Positions 18,801 through 27,272 of a DNA stretch of 64,000 bases are shown piece after piece. The notes beneath the pieces were generated by a model. The model saw nothing but the letters and a program-made list of their open reading frames with translations, did no database searches and was not told where the DNA came from. Positions within the stretch are counted from its first letter, which is position 1, and each line of letters begins with the position of its first letter. The DNA is from Phragmitibacter flavus. GTDB taxonomy: Bacteria > Verrucomicrobiota > Verrucomicrobiia > Verrucomicrobiales > Verrucomicrobiaceae. The translations under genes and the position numbers were made by a program. The DNA lies in assembly GCF_005780165.1 (NCBI RefSeq), contig NZ_VAUV01000007.1, positions 305,695 to 369,694 on the forward strand. The letters are read 5' to 3'.

Positions 18801-19828
18801 TTCTAAGTGCCACGATGAAGTCGCTGCCGGAGGAGTTGTCGGCGTTGGTTGCGGATTATCGGGGGCTTGAGTCCAAGATTCCCTTGGCCACGCGTGCGCC
18901 GGGGCCGGTGGAGGGAGATGGATATGACTCGCGTTTGATGATTCGTGGAAGTCACACGGAGTTGGGTGATGTGGTGCCCCGTCGGTTTTTGCAGGTGCTG
19001 GGTGGAGGTCGTGAGTTTACCAGTGGCAGCGGACGCCGGGAACTGGCGGAGGCAATGACGGATTCGGAAGCCAATCCGTTGCTGGCGCGGGTGATGGTGA
19101 ACCGGGTTTGGCATTGGTTGTTTGGCAGGGGATTGGTGACCACGGTCGATAACTTTGGTCGGCTTGGGGAACGTCCGACTCATCCTGAACTGCTTGACTG
19201 GCTTGCGGGAAAATTCATCGAGGATGGGTATTCGGTGAAGAAGTTGATTCGCATGATGCTGACGTCGCAGACCTGGCAGCAAGGGCATTGGATGTCGAAT
19301 CGGGCACGCGAAATGGATGAAGGGAATCAATGGTGGAGCCGGATGCCGGTGCGTCGGCTTGAGGCGGAGATGATTCGTGATGCCATGCTTGAAGTGTCGG
19401 GGATGCGGGATGATTCGATGTATGGCGAGCCGGTGCCGGACACGAAGTTTCGGCGCAGCATTTATCTGCCGGAGCGGCGCAATCGACCGCATCCGTTTCT
19501 AGAAGTGTTTGACCGGCCCAAACCGGCAACGACGCGCGGTCAGCGTGATGCGACGAACATTCCTGCGCAGTCGCTGACCATGATGAATGATGTTTATGTG
19601 CGGAACCTTGCCAAACGCTGGGCGAAGCGGGTGATGGCGGAACCTCATTCAGAGGATGCGGTGTCGGAAAGACTGCACGGGGTTTATGAATCGGCTTTTG
19701 GTCGGGTTCCGACGGATGAGGAGATCGAGATTGCGGCGGGATATCTTGGGGAGAAGCCGACGGAAGATAGCTGGAGTGACTATCTTCAGGCGCTGTTTGC
19801 GATCAAAGAGTTTATTTATCTGCGTTGA
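15845..19828 (+). CDS. PSD1-type secreted cytochrome protein (PSCyt1-DUF1549-LamG-DUF1553)
   Basis: A 1327-residue exported protein (signal peptide residues 1-21). The N-terminal planctomycete-type cytochrome domain has heme motif C43-Y-E-C46-H47 followed by the usual [12 protein letters not shown]; a second CxxCH (C353-A-R-C356-H357, followed by [13 protein letters not shown]) lies at the end of the DUF1549 region. A LamG/concanavalin-like domain sits around residues 460-650 ([13 protein letters not shown] to [12 protein letters not shown]). DUF1553 closes the protein ([18 protein letters not shown], then [10 protein letters not shown] and [17 protein letters not shown]). These proteins abound in Planctomycetes and Verrucomicrobia and are linked to polysaccharide use, without proven biochemistry. 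The DUF1501 partner follows at once. Confidence 0.88.
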   Translation: MKAVLIIFVGLLTLSSLRLAAEITAQQREFFEAKIRPVLIAECYECHSGKESKGGLLLDSRGALREGGDSGNLLLPGDGDGSLLIETLRHAHADQDLHMPKNGAKLEESIIADFVAWINMGAPDPRDTAEVVATGEGTWEQTYALRSKWWSFQPLKKIEPAKGGGHPIDGFIDEKLRLNGLSRAEKADKRTLLRRLSFAVTGLPPKVNEIEEFLKDESPQAWARAVDRYLASTAYGETWARHWMDLMRYAESHGSEGDPSIPFAWRYRDHLIRAFNDDVPYDQMVREHVAGDLLESARWNKELRINESLLATANLRLMEHGFQPVDSLDEQVKTVDNQVEVLTKSFLGLTVSCARCHDHKFDAISQKDYFALYGIFASTRPGQVTLDDPELLAMHREELGALKAKIKAGLVKEWMTQSDQIPQRLDAGDDELEEVQERLAAMESKVRAGLGLNGKQSTLDGLPRYMARWDFEVDGRDSMGILPVKLEGGAVVRDGRLVLDGKEAFGSATLLADGFKEKSLEAWVMLADVAQRGGGVVSVETANGSVFDGLVFGEMVPGEWIAGSNNHLRTQCLEGPVEEADKLVHLVVVYGADKQVTMYRNGVVYGGSYSVDDIPEFNAGDTRVLLGRRHTGGGRAFLKGEIEEAAIYDESLDAKQVSALFRQGINKMDEAQLLAGMTDLERVERGRLLERRKVLLESQMAKQRTRRMGESKWGTFYPWTVLKDVGRKDLPGKWGELVDEWRGELESRNRFNDEHFVRLWDLQGADYSKWNLMGNGLPIKAAKAGEFVIQSSGDLVVNAILPAGIYSHGLSTRHNGLLVSPYFNVDASALSVRMAGGGGGGVRVMMDNYPLGVNETYPQSRPDEGPMKWVRLDTDYRKGSRAYLEMATYDDLTRPKLNDGATEQEKPDGRSWFGISEVWLNKDAEKTPREEVMPVSLLMRGSAPTDVQGLIHKVVELTKGCLVAWEKDSMSEEQRAWLDDLISHGVLSATMKSLPEELSALVADYRGLESKIPLATRAPGPVEGDGYDSRLMIRGSHTELGDVVPRRFLQVLGGGREFTSGSGRRELAEAMTDSEANPLLARVMVNRVWHWLFGRGLVTTVDNFGRLGERPTHPELLDWLAGKFIEDGYSVKKLIRMMLTSQTWQQGHWMSNRAREMDEGNQWWSRMPVRRLEAEMIRDAMLEVSGMRDDSMYGEPVPDTKFRRSIYLPERRNRPHPFLEVFDRPKPATTRGQRDATNIPAQSLTMMNDVYVRNLAKRWAKRVMAEPHSEDAVSERLHGVYESAFGRVPTDEEIEIAAGYLGEKPTEDSWSDYLQALFAIKEFIYLR

Positions 19829-19842
19829 AAGAAAGTTCAGTT

Positions 19843-21264
19843 ATGAATCATCAGCATTGGTATTCAAGAAGGGCGATGTTGTCGCGGGCTTCGACGGGGT
19901 TTGGGTTGACGGCTTTGTCGGCCATGAAGGCGGATCGCGCGGGTGCGGCTGAAAGTCCGTTTGCGGCGAGGCCTTCCGGTTATCGGTCCAAGGTTCGCTC
20001 GGTGATTTTCGCCTACATGAGCGGCGGGGTGTCGCATGTGGATTCGTTTGATCCGAAGCCGGAACTGGCGAAGCGTCATGGACAGCCGATGCCGGTGCCG
20101 GTGAAGCGGACGATGTTCAACAACAACGGCAACATCATGGCGAGTCCGTTTGAGTTTAAGAAACATGGGCAGAGCGGGATAGAGATCAGTGACATGTTTC
20201 CATGTGTGGCGAAGTGTGCTGATGATCTGGCGGTGGTGAGGTCAATGACCAGCAAGGTCAACGAGCATGCGCAGGGAAATTATTTCTTTCATTGCACCCA
20301 GCCGTTTAGTGGATTTCCGAGTGCGGGTTCGTGGGTGACTTATGGGCTGGGAAGTGAGGCGGATAATCTTCCGGGCTTTGTGGTGTTAAGCCATGGCAAC
20401 GTGCCGCATGGTGGAGTGGGATTGTGGGGCAGCGGATTTCTTCCCGCAGTGCATCAGGCTTCGATCATTAATCCGGATGGCAAGGAGCCGTTGAATAATG
20501 TGACGCCGCGTGAGGCGGATGCGATGCAGCGACGTCGGCTTGAATTGATGGGCAGGTTGGACAGCAAATTTCTTGAACAAGTGCAGGCGGATGCACAGGT
20601 GGAGGCGGCGGTGCGCAACTATGAGATGGCTTATCGCATGCAGGCGGCGGTGCCGGACTTGTGTGATCTCAGGGGGGAGACGGAAGCGACGAAGAAGCTT
20701 TACGGACTCGATTCAGCGGACAAGGAGAAGGCGGCTTATGCGAAGCAGTGTTTGTTGTCACGGCGGCTGGTGGAGCGGGGTGTGAGGTTCATTGAGCTTA
20801 CGTGTCTGTCGAAAAATATCGGGGCGGGGAATGCGGCGAATCCGTGGGATCAGCATGGCAAGATCAAGGAGGGGCACGGGGCCATGGCGCATCAGGTGGA
20901 CCAACCTTTGGCGGCGCTGATTACCGATTTAAAAGCGCGCGGATTATTTGAAGAGACCTTGATTGTTTGGGCGGGAGAGTTTGGGAGGACGCCGTTTAGT
21001 CAGGGCAGCGATGGACGCGATCATAACCCGTATGGATTTTCGATCTGGCTGGCAGGAGGCGGGATCAAGGGGGGCACGGTTTACGGCGCAACGGATGATC
21101 TGGGGTATTATGCGGTGGAGAACCAATGCGAGGTGTATGACTTATGGGCGACGGTGCTGCATTTGTTGGGACTGGATCATGAGAAGTTAAGGTATCGCTT
21201 CAGTGGTCGGGATTTTCGACTGACCGATGTTCATGGCCGGGTGCTGCATGATATTCTGGTCTGA
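19843..21264 (+). CDS. DUF1501 Tat-exported protein, partner of PSD1 protein
   Basis: The frame is open from a TTG at 19825, but the ATG at 19843 is preceded by a purine-rich GAAAG and leads straight into a twin-arginine signal ([16 protein letters not shown]), so I use it; 473 residues. The body has the DUF1501 (sulfatase-like alkaline phosphatase fold) pattern: [13 protein letters not shown] with a metal-binding Asp, [34 protein letters not shown] and the closing [23 protein letters not shown]. It starts 14 bases after the PSD1 gene, the standard pairing. The activity is not established; hydrolysis of sulfate or phosphate esters in the periplasm is a fold-based guess. Confidence 0.88.
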   Translation: MNHQHWYSRRAMLSRASTGFGLTALSAMKADRAGAAESPFAARPSGYRSKVRSVIFAYMSGGVSHVDSFDPKPELAKRHGQPMPVPVKRTMFNNNGNIMASPFEFKKHGQSGIEISDMFPCVAKCADDLAVVRSMTSKVNEHAQGNYFFHCTQPFSGFPSAGSWVTYGLGSEADNLPGFVVLSHGNVPHGGVGLWGSGFLPAVHQASIINPDGKEPLNNVTPREADAMQRRRLELMGRLDSKFLEQVQADAQVEAAVRNYEMAYRMQAAVPDLCDLRGETEATKKLYGLDSADKEKAAYAKQCLLSRRLVERGVRFIELTCLSKNIGAGNAANPWDQHGKIKEGHGAMAHQVDQPLAALITDLKARGLFEETLIVWAGEFGRTPFSQGSDGRDHNPYGFSIWLAGGGIKGGTVYGATDDLGYYAVENQCEVYDLWATVLHLLGLDHEKLRYRFSGRDFRLTDVHGRVLHDILV

Positions 21265-21273
21265 TGAGTTAGT

Positions 21274-21915
21274 TCAGTTGGGTTGCAGCTGGCCTTGATG
21301 GAGGGTGAGGACCTCGTCGCAGAGCTTGGTGAGTTCCCACTGGCAGTGCGTGACGTAGATCATGGGGATCTTGAACTCATCATGGATGGCTTTGAAATAG
21401 GGAAGGATGCGTTCCTTGAGTCGGTCATCGAGACTCGACAAGGGTTCGTCGAGGAGGAGGAGCTTAGGGCTGGCAAGCAGGGCGCGGCCAAGGGCGATGC
21501 GTTGTTGCTCGCCGCCGGAGAGTCGCTGGATGGGACGGGACAGGAGAGTCGAAAGTTCGAGGAGTTCGATGACGCGACCGGGAAGGGTTGAGTTGGCGGA
21601 TACGGCGCGGAAGCCGTAGTGCAAATTGGCACTCGCGTTGAGATGAGGGAAAAGGGCGAGGTCTTGTGGCACGTAACCAACTTGTCGTTTTGCGGGAGGG
21701 ATGTGGACGTTTTGAGGAATGTCGGTGAGGGTTTGATCGTTGAGAACAATGCGTCCCGCCGAGGGTCGGCGTATGCCGGCGATGATTTCCAGCAGGGTGG
21801 TTTTTCCTGATCCCGAGCGACCAAAAAGGCCGGTGATGGGGGCGGAGAGTTGGGTGCTCACAGAAAGGGTGAACTCGGCGAGCTGAAGGGTGAGGTTTTC
21901 GAGTTTCAGGCTCAT
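21274..21915 (-). CDS. modC: Molybdate ABC transporter ATPase, short form
   Basis: The start is the ATG complementary to 21913-21915, which overlaps the modB stop (ATGA), giving 213 residues. Walker A is GRSGSGKTT (near residue 31), the signature is LSGGEQQRIALGRALL, Walker B is LLLLDEPLSSLD, and the H-loop is YVTHCQWE with Gln-Trp after His. Typical ModC has about 350 residues with a C-terminal TOBE/Mop domain that senses molybdate; here the protein stops just after the ATPase core. It should still power ModB. The lost domain implies different regulation or a stand-alone molbindin elsewhere. It ends 9 bases from the convergent DUF1501 gene. Confidence 0.85.
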   Translation of the reverse strand: MSLKLENLTLQLAEFTLSVSTQLSAPITGLFGRSGSGKTTLLEIIAGIRRPSAGRIVLNDQTLTDIPQNVHIPPAKRQVGYVPQDLALFPHLNASANLHYGFRAVSANSTLPGRVIELLELSTLLSRPIQRLSGGEQQRIALGRALLASPKLLLLDEPLSSLDDRLKERILPYFKAIHDEFKIPMIYVTHCQWELTKLCDEVLTLHQGQLQPN

Positions 21916-22598
21916 GGCGTGAGCCTCCGGCGTGACAGGCGTTCGCTGGTCCACAGGGCGATGAACGCGATGATGAGGCAGACGGTCAGCAGCTTCATGG
22001 CCTGGTCGTCATTGCCGGTTTGCACATGTTGATAGATGGAGAGGGACAGGGTCGCGGTTTCGCCGGTGATGAGTCCGGCCAGCATGATGGTGGCCCCGAA
22101 TTCGCCGAGGGCGCGGGCGAAGGAGAGGATCAGACCGGCGGCGATGCCGCGTCGGGCGAGGGGCAGGGTAATGGTGCAGAAGACGTTGAAGGGTGAACGG
22201 CCAAGGGTGCTGGCGATGTTTTCGAGTCGCACAGGGACTTCTTCAAACGCGGTGCGAAGGCTGCGCACCAATAAGGGGAAGGACATCACGCCGAGGGCGA
22301 TGACAACGGCACGCCAGGTGAAGGCGATGTCGAGGCCAAAGTTTTCGTAGAGCCAGCCGCCGATGGGGCCACGTCGGCCAAGCAGTTTGAGGAGGATCAA
22401 TCCGGTGGCCACTGGCGGCAATACGAGGGGCAGGGCGACGATCGTTTCGACGATGGATTTGCCCGGCCAGTCTTTGCGGGCAAGCAGCCAGGCGAGCGCC
22501 ATTCCCGGTGGCAGGATGGCAACGATGGCAAAGGCGGCGGTCCACAAGGTGAGCCAGATGGCCTGCCAGTCTTCGCTGCTGAAGTTACCGGGCAACAT
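21912..22598 (-). CDS. modB: Molybdate ABC transporter permease
   Basis: A 228-residue inner-membrane protein with five to six hydrophobic helices. The binding-protein-dependent transport signature (ALGEFGATIMLAGLITG, near residues 160-178) is the ModB EAA loop that contacts ModC. The segment LPLVLPPVATGLILL and the GRRGPIGGWL loop are typical for ModB. Its start overlaps the end of modA by 14 bases and its stop overlaps the modC start, so the three are translated as one block. It imports molybdate (or tungstate) for molybdenum cofactor enzymes. Confidence 0.92.
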   Translation of the reverse strand: MLPGNFSSEDWQAIWLTLWTAAFAIVAILPPGMALAWLLARKDWPGKSIVETIVALPLVLPPVATGLILLKLLGRRGPIGGWLYENFGLDIAFTWRAVVIALGVMSFPLLVRSLRTAFEEVPVRLENIASTLGRSPFNVFCTITLPLARRGIAAGLILSFARALGEFGATIMLAGLITGETATLSLSIYQHVQTGNDDQAMKLLTVCLIIAFIALWTSERLSRRRLTP

Positions 22599-23358
22599 CG
22601 GTTTCCGGTAGGACGATGAATCCGAATTGGGTGAAGGTGGCTTTTGAAGTTGGGGTGTCTAGATGCTCAAGATACTGCAAAGCGAAGCCGAGGTTGGGCG
22701 CGTTTTTGAGAGCGGCCTTGGGATAGGTGATGGTGAGAGCTGGGTCGATAGGGACTTGATAAGCGACTTTGACTTTTTTGGAAATGGCGGCGTCGGTTTT
22801 GTAAACAATGCCGACGTCGATATTGCCAGATTCCACGGCAGCGAGGGCGGCTCGGACATTCTCGGTGGCGACGATTTTTGGTTCGATGGATTGCCAGAGG
22901 CCTGCCTTTTCGAGATAGGCTTTGGCGTAGCGGCCGACGGGCACGGCTTTGGGATCGCCGGTGGCAATTTTGGAGATCGTTTTGGTTGTTAGGTCAGTTA
23001 GAGAGTGGATGGACAGAGCGCTGTCGGCTGGGGTGACGATAACCAGGGAGTTGGAAAGTTGGTTTTCACGGGTGTTGGATTGCAGAAGACCTTTCGCATC
23101 GAGATGGTCCATCTTGGCGAGGTCGGCGGAGATGAAAACATCCATGGGGGCACCTTCCTCGATTTGTCGGGCCAGGGTGCTGGAGGCACCGAGATTAAGC
23201 TGGATGTGGACGCCGGTTTGCTGGGTGAATGCGGTGTTGATTTCCTTGAGTGCGTCCGCAAGGCTGGCCGCAGCGGAGACGCGTAGGACTGGCTCGGCGG
23301 CATGAGTAATGCCTCCTAGTATTAAAATACATCCCAGCATTGTGATGACGGTTTGCAT
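22585..23358 (-). CDS. modA: Molybdate-binding periplasmic protein
   Basis: A 257-residue protein with a signal peptide (residues 1-21). The mature part begins VLRVSAAASLADALKEI, the ModA hallmark with the oxyanion-binding Ser, followed by LNLGASSTLARQIEEGAPMDVFISA and NSLVIVTPADS. The C-terminal half has TGDPKAVPVGRYAKAYLE, NVRAALAAVESGNIDVGIVYKTDA. It captures molybdate in the periplasm and delivers it to ModB. The gene starts 6 bases after the mutL stop on the same strand, so it likely shares the mutL transcript. Tungstate binding cannot be excluded by sequence. Confidence 0.92.
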   Translation of the reverse strand: MQTVITMLGCILILGGITHAAEPVLRVSAAASLADALKEINTAFTQQTGVHIQLNLGASSTLARQIEEGAPMDVFISADLAKMDHLDAKGLLQSNTRENQLSNSLVIVTPADSALSIHSLTDLTTKTISKIATGDPKAVPVGRYAKAYLEKAGLWQSIEPKIVATENVRAALAAVESGNIDVGIVYKTDAAISKKVKVAYQVPIDPALTITYPKAALKNAPNLGFALQYLEHLDTPTSKATFTQFGFIVLPETDVAR

Positions 23359-23364
23359 TGGGGG

Positions 23365-25179
23365 TTAAGGCGCGCGGCGACCGAATTTCTTCTCCAATTC
23401 GGGAAGGGTGATCTGAATAAGTGTGGGTCGGCCGTGGGGACAACAGTAGGGCATTTCGCAGGCGAAAAGGTCTTCGAGAAGTTTGCGAAGTTCGGGTTCG
23501 CGCAGGCGGTCGTTGGCTTTGACGGCAGCGCGGCAGACGGTGGTGGCGATCATGTCTTCGCCGAGTCGGAGGGTGGACGTGCGACTGCTGTTGACGGCGA
23601 GTTCATCGACCACCTGACGCAGCAGATCGAGGGGGTCATCGGTTTTTAGGAAGGCAGGAAGGGCGTCGATTTTGAACGCATTGTTGCCGAACGGGCCAGC
23701 TTCAATGCCGAGTTTGGTGAGAGTCGGAAGGTGTTGGTTGAGCAGGTCGTAATCGCGCGGTGAAACCTCCCAATTGAGGGGGAGCAGCAGACGTTGTGAG
23801 GGCACGCCTTCATGTTCCATGGCGTGACGAAGTTGTTCGTAGAGCACGCGTTCGTGAGCGGCGTGCTGATCCATGAGAACCAATCCTTCCACGCTTTCCA
23901 TGAGCACATAAAGTTTGTGCAGCACGCCGAGAATGCGAAATTGATCGGCTTGGTTTAAGGCGGGTTTCTGAGAGAGGGTGTCGTTGGTTGGGGAAGGCGG
24001 GGGAGGGTTTTCTACCAATGACAAGGGAGGGGATGACGTGCTTTGCGTGTTGTTGGCGATTGGAATGGAGGACCAATCGTTTCTTAGGCTCGTTTGCTGC
24101 GGTTCGGGGATGAGCGAGGGCTGCTGTTGGAATGCTGACTCGGCGATGTTAGTTCGTGTCGATGGCAGATGTCCACTGGAGATGGTGGTGGCCTGGTTGA
24201 TGGTTTGTGCCACCGCCTCCACCACGGCTTCGCGAATGGCATGACCATCGTGGAATCTAACTTCTTTTTTCGCCGGATGAACATTGATGTCAAAACTCTC
24301 AGGCGCCATTTCCAAGAACAGAAGGGTGACCGGATACTGCCCTTTCATGATGGCGTTGTGATAACCTTCCCTAAGTGCATAAGCGATGGTTGGACTCTCC
24401 ACCGGACGACCATTAAGAAAGGTGATCTGCATCTGCCGGTTGGGTCGGCTGACGGCGGCTCCGCCGATGTATCCACTCACCTTGATGGAGGGATGAGTGG
24501 AGGTCGGAAGCGGAAGCAGTCGGCGTGCGAGGTCGCGTCCGCACAATCCTTCAATTCGTTCCAGGAGATCACTGGTGGGGGGAAGATGAAAAGTGACGGC
24601 ACCATCTCTGACCAGCGTGAAGGCGACGCTGGGATGGGCGATGGCATGCAGTCGGAACTGCTGTTCAACATGGGCGAACTCGGTCGATTCGGTGCGGAGA
24701 AACTTGCGACGGGCAGGAACGTTGTAGAAAAGGGAACGGGCTTCGATAACGGTGCCATGGCTGCCTCCGTAATCGCGGACGTCGGTAAGCCGACCGCCCT
24801 GGACCTCGACTTCAGTGCCGGAGATGGCGGAGGCTTCGCGGGTGGCGAGTCGGAAACGCGAGACGCTGGCGATGCTGGGAAGGGCTTCGCCGCGGAAACC
24901 AAAAGTGTGAATGGCGCTGAGGTCTTCTTTTGTGCGGATTTTGCTGGTCGCATGACGCTCCAAACTCATCAGCGCATCTTCTCGACTCATGCCGTGTCCA
25001 TTGTCGACAATTCTGATCAGGGCGGTTCCGCCGCGTTGCACGTGGACTTCGATGTGGGTGGCTCCGGCGTCGAGGCTGTTTTCGAGCAGTTCGCGCACCA
25101 CGGCGGCGGGGCGCTCCACCACTTCACCGGCGGCGACCTGGCTGGCAAGTGCGTCGGGAAGAATACGAATTCTGCTCAT
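23365..25179 (-). CDS. mutL: DNA mismatch repair protein MutL, endonuclease type
   Basis: A 604-residue protein. The N-terminal GHKL ATPase shows ELLENSLDAGA (motif I), DNGHGM (motif II) and TFGFRGEAL (motif III), then LFYNVPARRKFL. A Pro/Ser-rich linker (about residues 330-415) leads to the C-terminal dimerisation domain, which carries the endonuclease motif DQHAAHERVLYE beginning at Asp437 (DQHA-x2-E-x4-E), plus CRAAVKAND and CPHGRPT near the end. So this is the nicking MutL found in bacteria without MutH. It acts with MutS to start strand removal. It heads a run with modABC, an odd partnership that may be only positional. Confidence 0.93.
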   Translation of the reverse strand: MSRIRILPDALASQVAAGEVVERPAAVVRELLENSLDAGATHIEVHVQRGGTALIRIVDNGHGMSREDALMSLERHATSKIRTKEDLSAIHTFGFRGEALPSIASVSRFRLATREASAISGTEVEVQGGRLTDVRDYGGSHGTVIEARSLFYNVPARRKFLRTESTEFAHVEQQFRLHAIAHPSVAFTLVRDGAVTFHLPPTSDLLERIEGLCGRDLARRLLPLPTSTHPSIKVSGYIGGAAVSRPNRQMQITFLNGRPVESPTIAYALREGYHNAIMKGQYPVTLLFLEMAPESFDINVHPAKKEVRFHDGHAIREAVVEAVAQTINQATTISSGHLPSTRTNIAESAFQQQPSLIPEPQQTSLRNDWSSIPIANNTQSTSSPPLSLVENPPPPSPTNDTLSQKPALNQADQFRILGVLHKLYVLMESVEGLVLMDQHAAHERVLYEQLRHAMEHEGVPSQRLLLPLNWEVSPRDYDLLNQHLPTLTKLGIEAGPFGNNAFKIDALPAFLKTDDPLDLLRQVVDELAVNSSRTSTLRLGEDMIATTVCRAAVKANDRLREPELRKLLEDLFACEMPYCCPHGRPTLIQITLPELEKKFGRRAP

Positions 25180-25316
25180 CGTGTTTGATATATTGAAAAT
25201 GGGTATTACGTAAGTAGCTGAGCGTGTGCATCCGGGAGGCTGATGGCCGAGGTTTTCAGCGAGCGGGTGGATGCGTTGCAGATTGATTCAATTTTCTAGT
25301 TTCTTTGTGTCTTGTC

Positions 25317-25649
25317 ATGATTACTGCCACTGCCAATGCCGTCAAACATCTCCGTGGTCTTTTGGAGGACCATTCGACGGTTGACGGTCAGGGTCTGCGC
25401 TTGATGGTGAAAAAAGGTGGGTGTGCTGGCATGGAGTATGTTATGAAGCTGGACTCGCCGGTTGAGGGAGACTGTGTTTTTGAACAGGAGGGGGTTAACA
25501 TCTTGGTGGATGCCGACAGCCTTACTTATCTGAACGGAGTTAACATTGACTACGAGGACAGCTTGAGCGACAGCGGTTTTAAGGTGAACAACCCCAATGC
25601 AGCACGTAGTTGCGGTTGTGGGTCCTCGTTTGATCCGGGTGGATTGTGA
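25317..25649 (+). CDS. IscA/ErpA/HesB-type iron-sulfur carrier protein
   Basis: The frame is open from 25305, but the ATG at 25317 begins the family-like MITATANAVKHL, giving 110 residues, a normal A-type carrier length. The three ligand cysteines are C36 (KKGGCAGMEY), C99 and C101 (SCGCGSSF), exactly the IscA/SufA/ErpA pattern for holding a 2Fe-2S or 4Fe-4S cluster between two subunits. It passes clusters to apo-proteins in the cytoplasm. It stands alone here, without isc or suf genes, so it may be an ErpA-like carrier; the subtype cannot be set. Confidence 0.9.
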   Translation: MITATANAVKHLRGLLEDHSTVDGQGLRLMVKKGGCAGMEYVMKLDSPVEGDCVFEQEGVNILVDADSLTYLNGVNIDYEDSLSDSGFKVNNPNAARSCGCGSSFDPGGL

Positions 25650-25762
25650 CGATTATTTTTTCGAAAAAGGGTTTAACGGTTGCAAATGATGGTAAATTTA
25701 ATAAGCTTTGGTTAAGGACCCGGCTTATTAAGGCTACGCTAACATTTTAATTTCAGTTAGTT

Positions 25763-26551
25763 ATGAAAGTTCAATTTTTGAGTGCGAGTTCAGATCACCG
25801 CACCCGTGCGGGCGGCGGGAAACATGCGGCCAAAAAACGTCGTGATGAAGGGCTGTTTTGGTGGACCATTCTTATCACTTTGTTGATGGGCCTGGCGACC
25901 TTTTGCTGGTTCTTCAGCATCATGGTGTTCAAATACCCAGAGAAGCCGTTCAACTACAAGCTTCTGACAAAATTGGAAAAGCTGGAGGAGATCAAGAAAT
26001 TCGATCCTTTGTTTGTTCCAACGGGAACTTTTCATGGGGCACGCGAATTGCTTGCCAAGTATTACAATTACAATGGAGAGCAACTGGGCCTGTTGAATGA
26101 CCTGCTGAAGAGGTCATACATCATGAATTACGCGAACGAAGGTCCGGTTTATGTTCGCGGTGCATATACGGTGGTGAATTCAAGGAAGCTGGCAGAGGGG
26201 GATCTGATCACTGAAGGTTGGGTGGTGCGAGCAAGATCGACCGAAATTGAGGACGTGGAGATCGAATTGCTGCTTCCAGGGGCAAACCAAGAGGCGTCAC
26301 CCTATTCTCCAGGTGAGACGTTTACTTTGGACAACAAGGCCACCTTCGGCAGCGTGGTGCATGTGAGTCGCGACGCTGAGACGGATGGGCTGTGCGCTTC
26401 GGTGATCCCAATTGCCTATGGCACCTACAAGGCCGGTGAGCAGCAAACCATTTCGCTGATTCCGCCCAAAGTGCTCAACATGGAGTCGCCCTGGCCGTTG
26501 ACCAAGAGCGAGCCAGGCGGAACCCAGGTGGCAGCGAAGGTGGAATTGTAA
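25763..26551 (+). CDS. Membrane-anchored protein of unknown function
   Basis: A 262-residue protein that I do not recognise. A basic N-terminus (HAAKKRRDEG) precedes one transmembrane helix (about residues 31-54, LFWWTILITLLMGLATFCWF), so most of the protein is outside the cytoplasm. The next region has KLLTKLEKLEEIKKFDP, a short amphipathic helix, and the rest looks beta-rich (GPVYVRGAYTVVNSRKL, then RARSTEIEDVEIELLLPG). No catalytic motif is visible. The preceding 113-base spacer is AT-rich and probably holds its own promoter. A structural or envelope role is only a guess. Confidence 0.6.
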   Translation: MKVQFLSASSDHRTRAGGGKHAAKKRRDEGLFWWTILITLLMGLATFCWFFSIMVFKYPEKPFNYKLLTKLEKLEEIKKFDPLFVPTGTFHGARELLAKYYNYNGEQLGLLNDLLKRSYIMNYANEGPVYVRGAYTVVNSRKLAEGDLITEGWVVRARSTEIEDVEIELLLPGANQEASPYSPGETFTLDNKATFGSVVHVSRDAETDGLCASVIPIAYGTYKAGEQQTISLIPPKVLNMESPWPLTKSEPGGTQVAAKVEL

Positions 26552-26917
26552 GGATTTGAAGGTTTCCTAGGAGGTTTGAGACGCATCGTTTGGTGCTGAG
26601 CGATTTCGCGGTCTGCGGTCTTTTCCTTGTGATTTGGATTTTCATCCGGCGGGACAATCTAGCGAAAGCAGGAGCCGGAGTTTGGGCCGATTTTCGTTTG
26701 CCGCGCATAAGGCCGTCCATGAAGGACGCAATTCATGCCATCAACGAAACCCGGCACTGTGTGCCGGGCTTCTAGGAGTCGTCCCGATGGGACGGGGAAT
26801 AGGGAGGCGAATTTGGTCGGGCCATAGAAGCGGAGAATCTGGTCGCAATCCTGAATGCCAATTGGTTCCTGTGCTTGAATCCAATGAACAGGTGAAGGGA
26901 GATCCGATTGCGAGTGA
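26552..26917. other. Gene-free spacer between convergent genes, with hairpins
   Basis: This 366-base stretch lies between two convergent genes. Open frames in it (such as 26590-26775 plus strand) are short and look like translated repeat sequence. It contains two adjacent hairpins at 26750-26792, listed separately. There is no run of T after them, so they are not standard terminators. I see no tRNA, small-RNA signature or mobile-element end. Confidence 0.5.
26750..26792. repeat. Paired palindromes, possible dispersed intergenic repeat
   Basis: Two perfect hairpins lie close together. The first is CCCGGCAC / GTGCCGGG (26750-26757 with 26761-26768). The second is GTCCC / GGGAC with a 3-base loop (26780-26792). 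They follow a segment (26717-26749) that looks like part of the same unit. A similar GTCCC/GGGAC hairpin with a longer loop lies at 55646-55664. This layout fits a REP-like intergenic repeat; only one clear copy is in the window, so the repeat status is inferred. Confidence 0.45.
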
Positions 26918-27181
26918 TCACTGGACTTGAGACGATGAATGGGTTTCCTCAAGCCATGCCAGTGCTTTTTGATAGCTGGCGTTGGCAAGGTAGTGTCGCA
27001 TCTGACCGGGAAGATCAGCACGCCATTCGCTCGAGCAGTTTTCGATTTGGATTGAGATCTCTTTAAGCGCGCTGAGGTGTGTTTCTGGATCGCGGTCGCG
27101 CCATTCGTGATTGGAGATGATGGTGAGTCGTTCGCGCAGCAGCGTCGCGAGGGATTGTTTTTGTTCCGTGGTGAGGGGCAT
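26918..27181 (-). CDS. Small protein of unknown function (87 residues)
   Basis: Start is the ATG complementary to 27179-27181; the longer open frame above it overlaps the ligase gene and reads as noise. The 87-residue product (MPLTTEQKQSLATLL to THSSSQVQ) has ordinary amino acid use, predicted helices, a conserved-looking segment EWRADLPGQMRHYLANASYQ and a single Cys49. I recognise no family. It lies just downstream of the terminator that ends the glycan locus on the same strand, so it is probably a separate transcript. Its even codon use makes me think it is real. Confidence 0.6.
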   Translation of the reverse strand: MPLTTEQKQSLATLLRERLTIISNHEWRDRDPETHLSALKEISIQIENCSSEWRADLPGQMRHYLANASYQKALAWLEETHSSSQVQ

Positions 27182-27219
27182 GGGTATTGAAGATGATACA
27201 GTAGGATGTATGAGGACAC

Positions 27220-27243
27220 AAAAAAGACCGGAAATGTCCGGCC
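27220..27243 (-). terminator. Intrinsic terminator of the glycan locus
   Basis: Read on the minus strand, GGCCGGA and TCCGGTC form a 7-bp stem (one G-T wobble) around a 4-base loop, followed directly by six T. It lies about 30 bases past the stop of the O-antigen ligase-like gene that ends the long minus-strand locus. This is a textbook rho-independent terminator and marks the 3' end of the glycan operon. Confidence 0.85.
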
Positions 27244-27272
27244 TGAGTGGGTGAAGAGAAATGGTGGCTCTG

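Noticed and set aside
24169..25188. 339-codon plus-strand open frame
   Set aside because: Antisense to mutL, whose motifs are unambiguous on the other strand.
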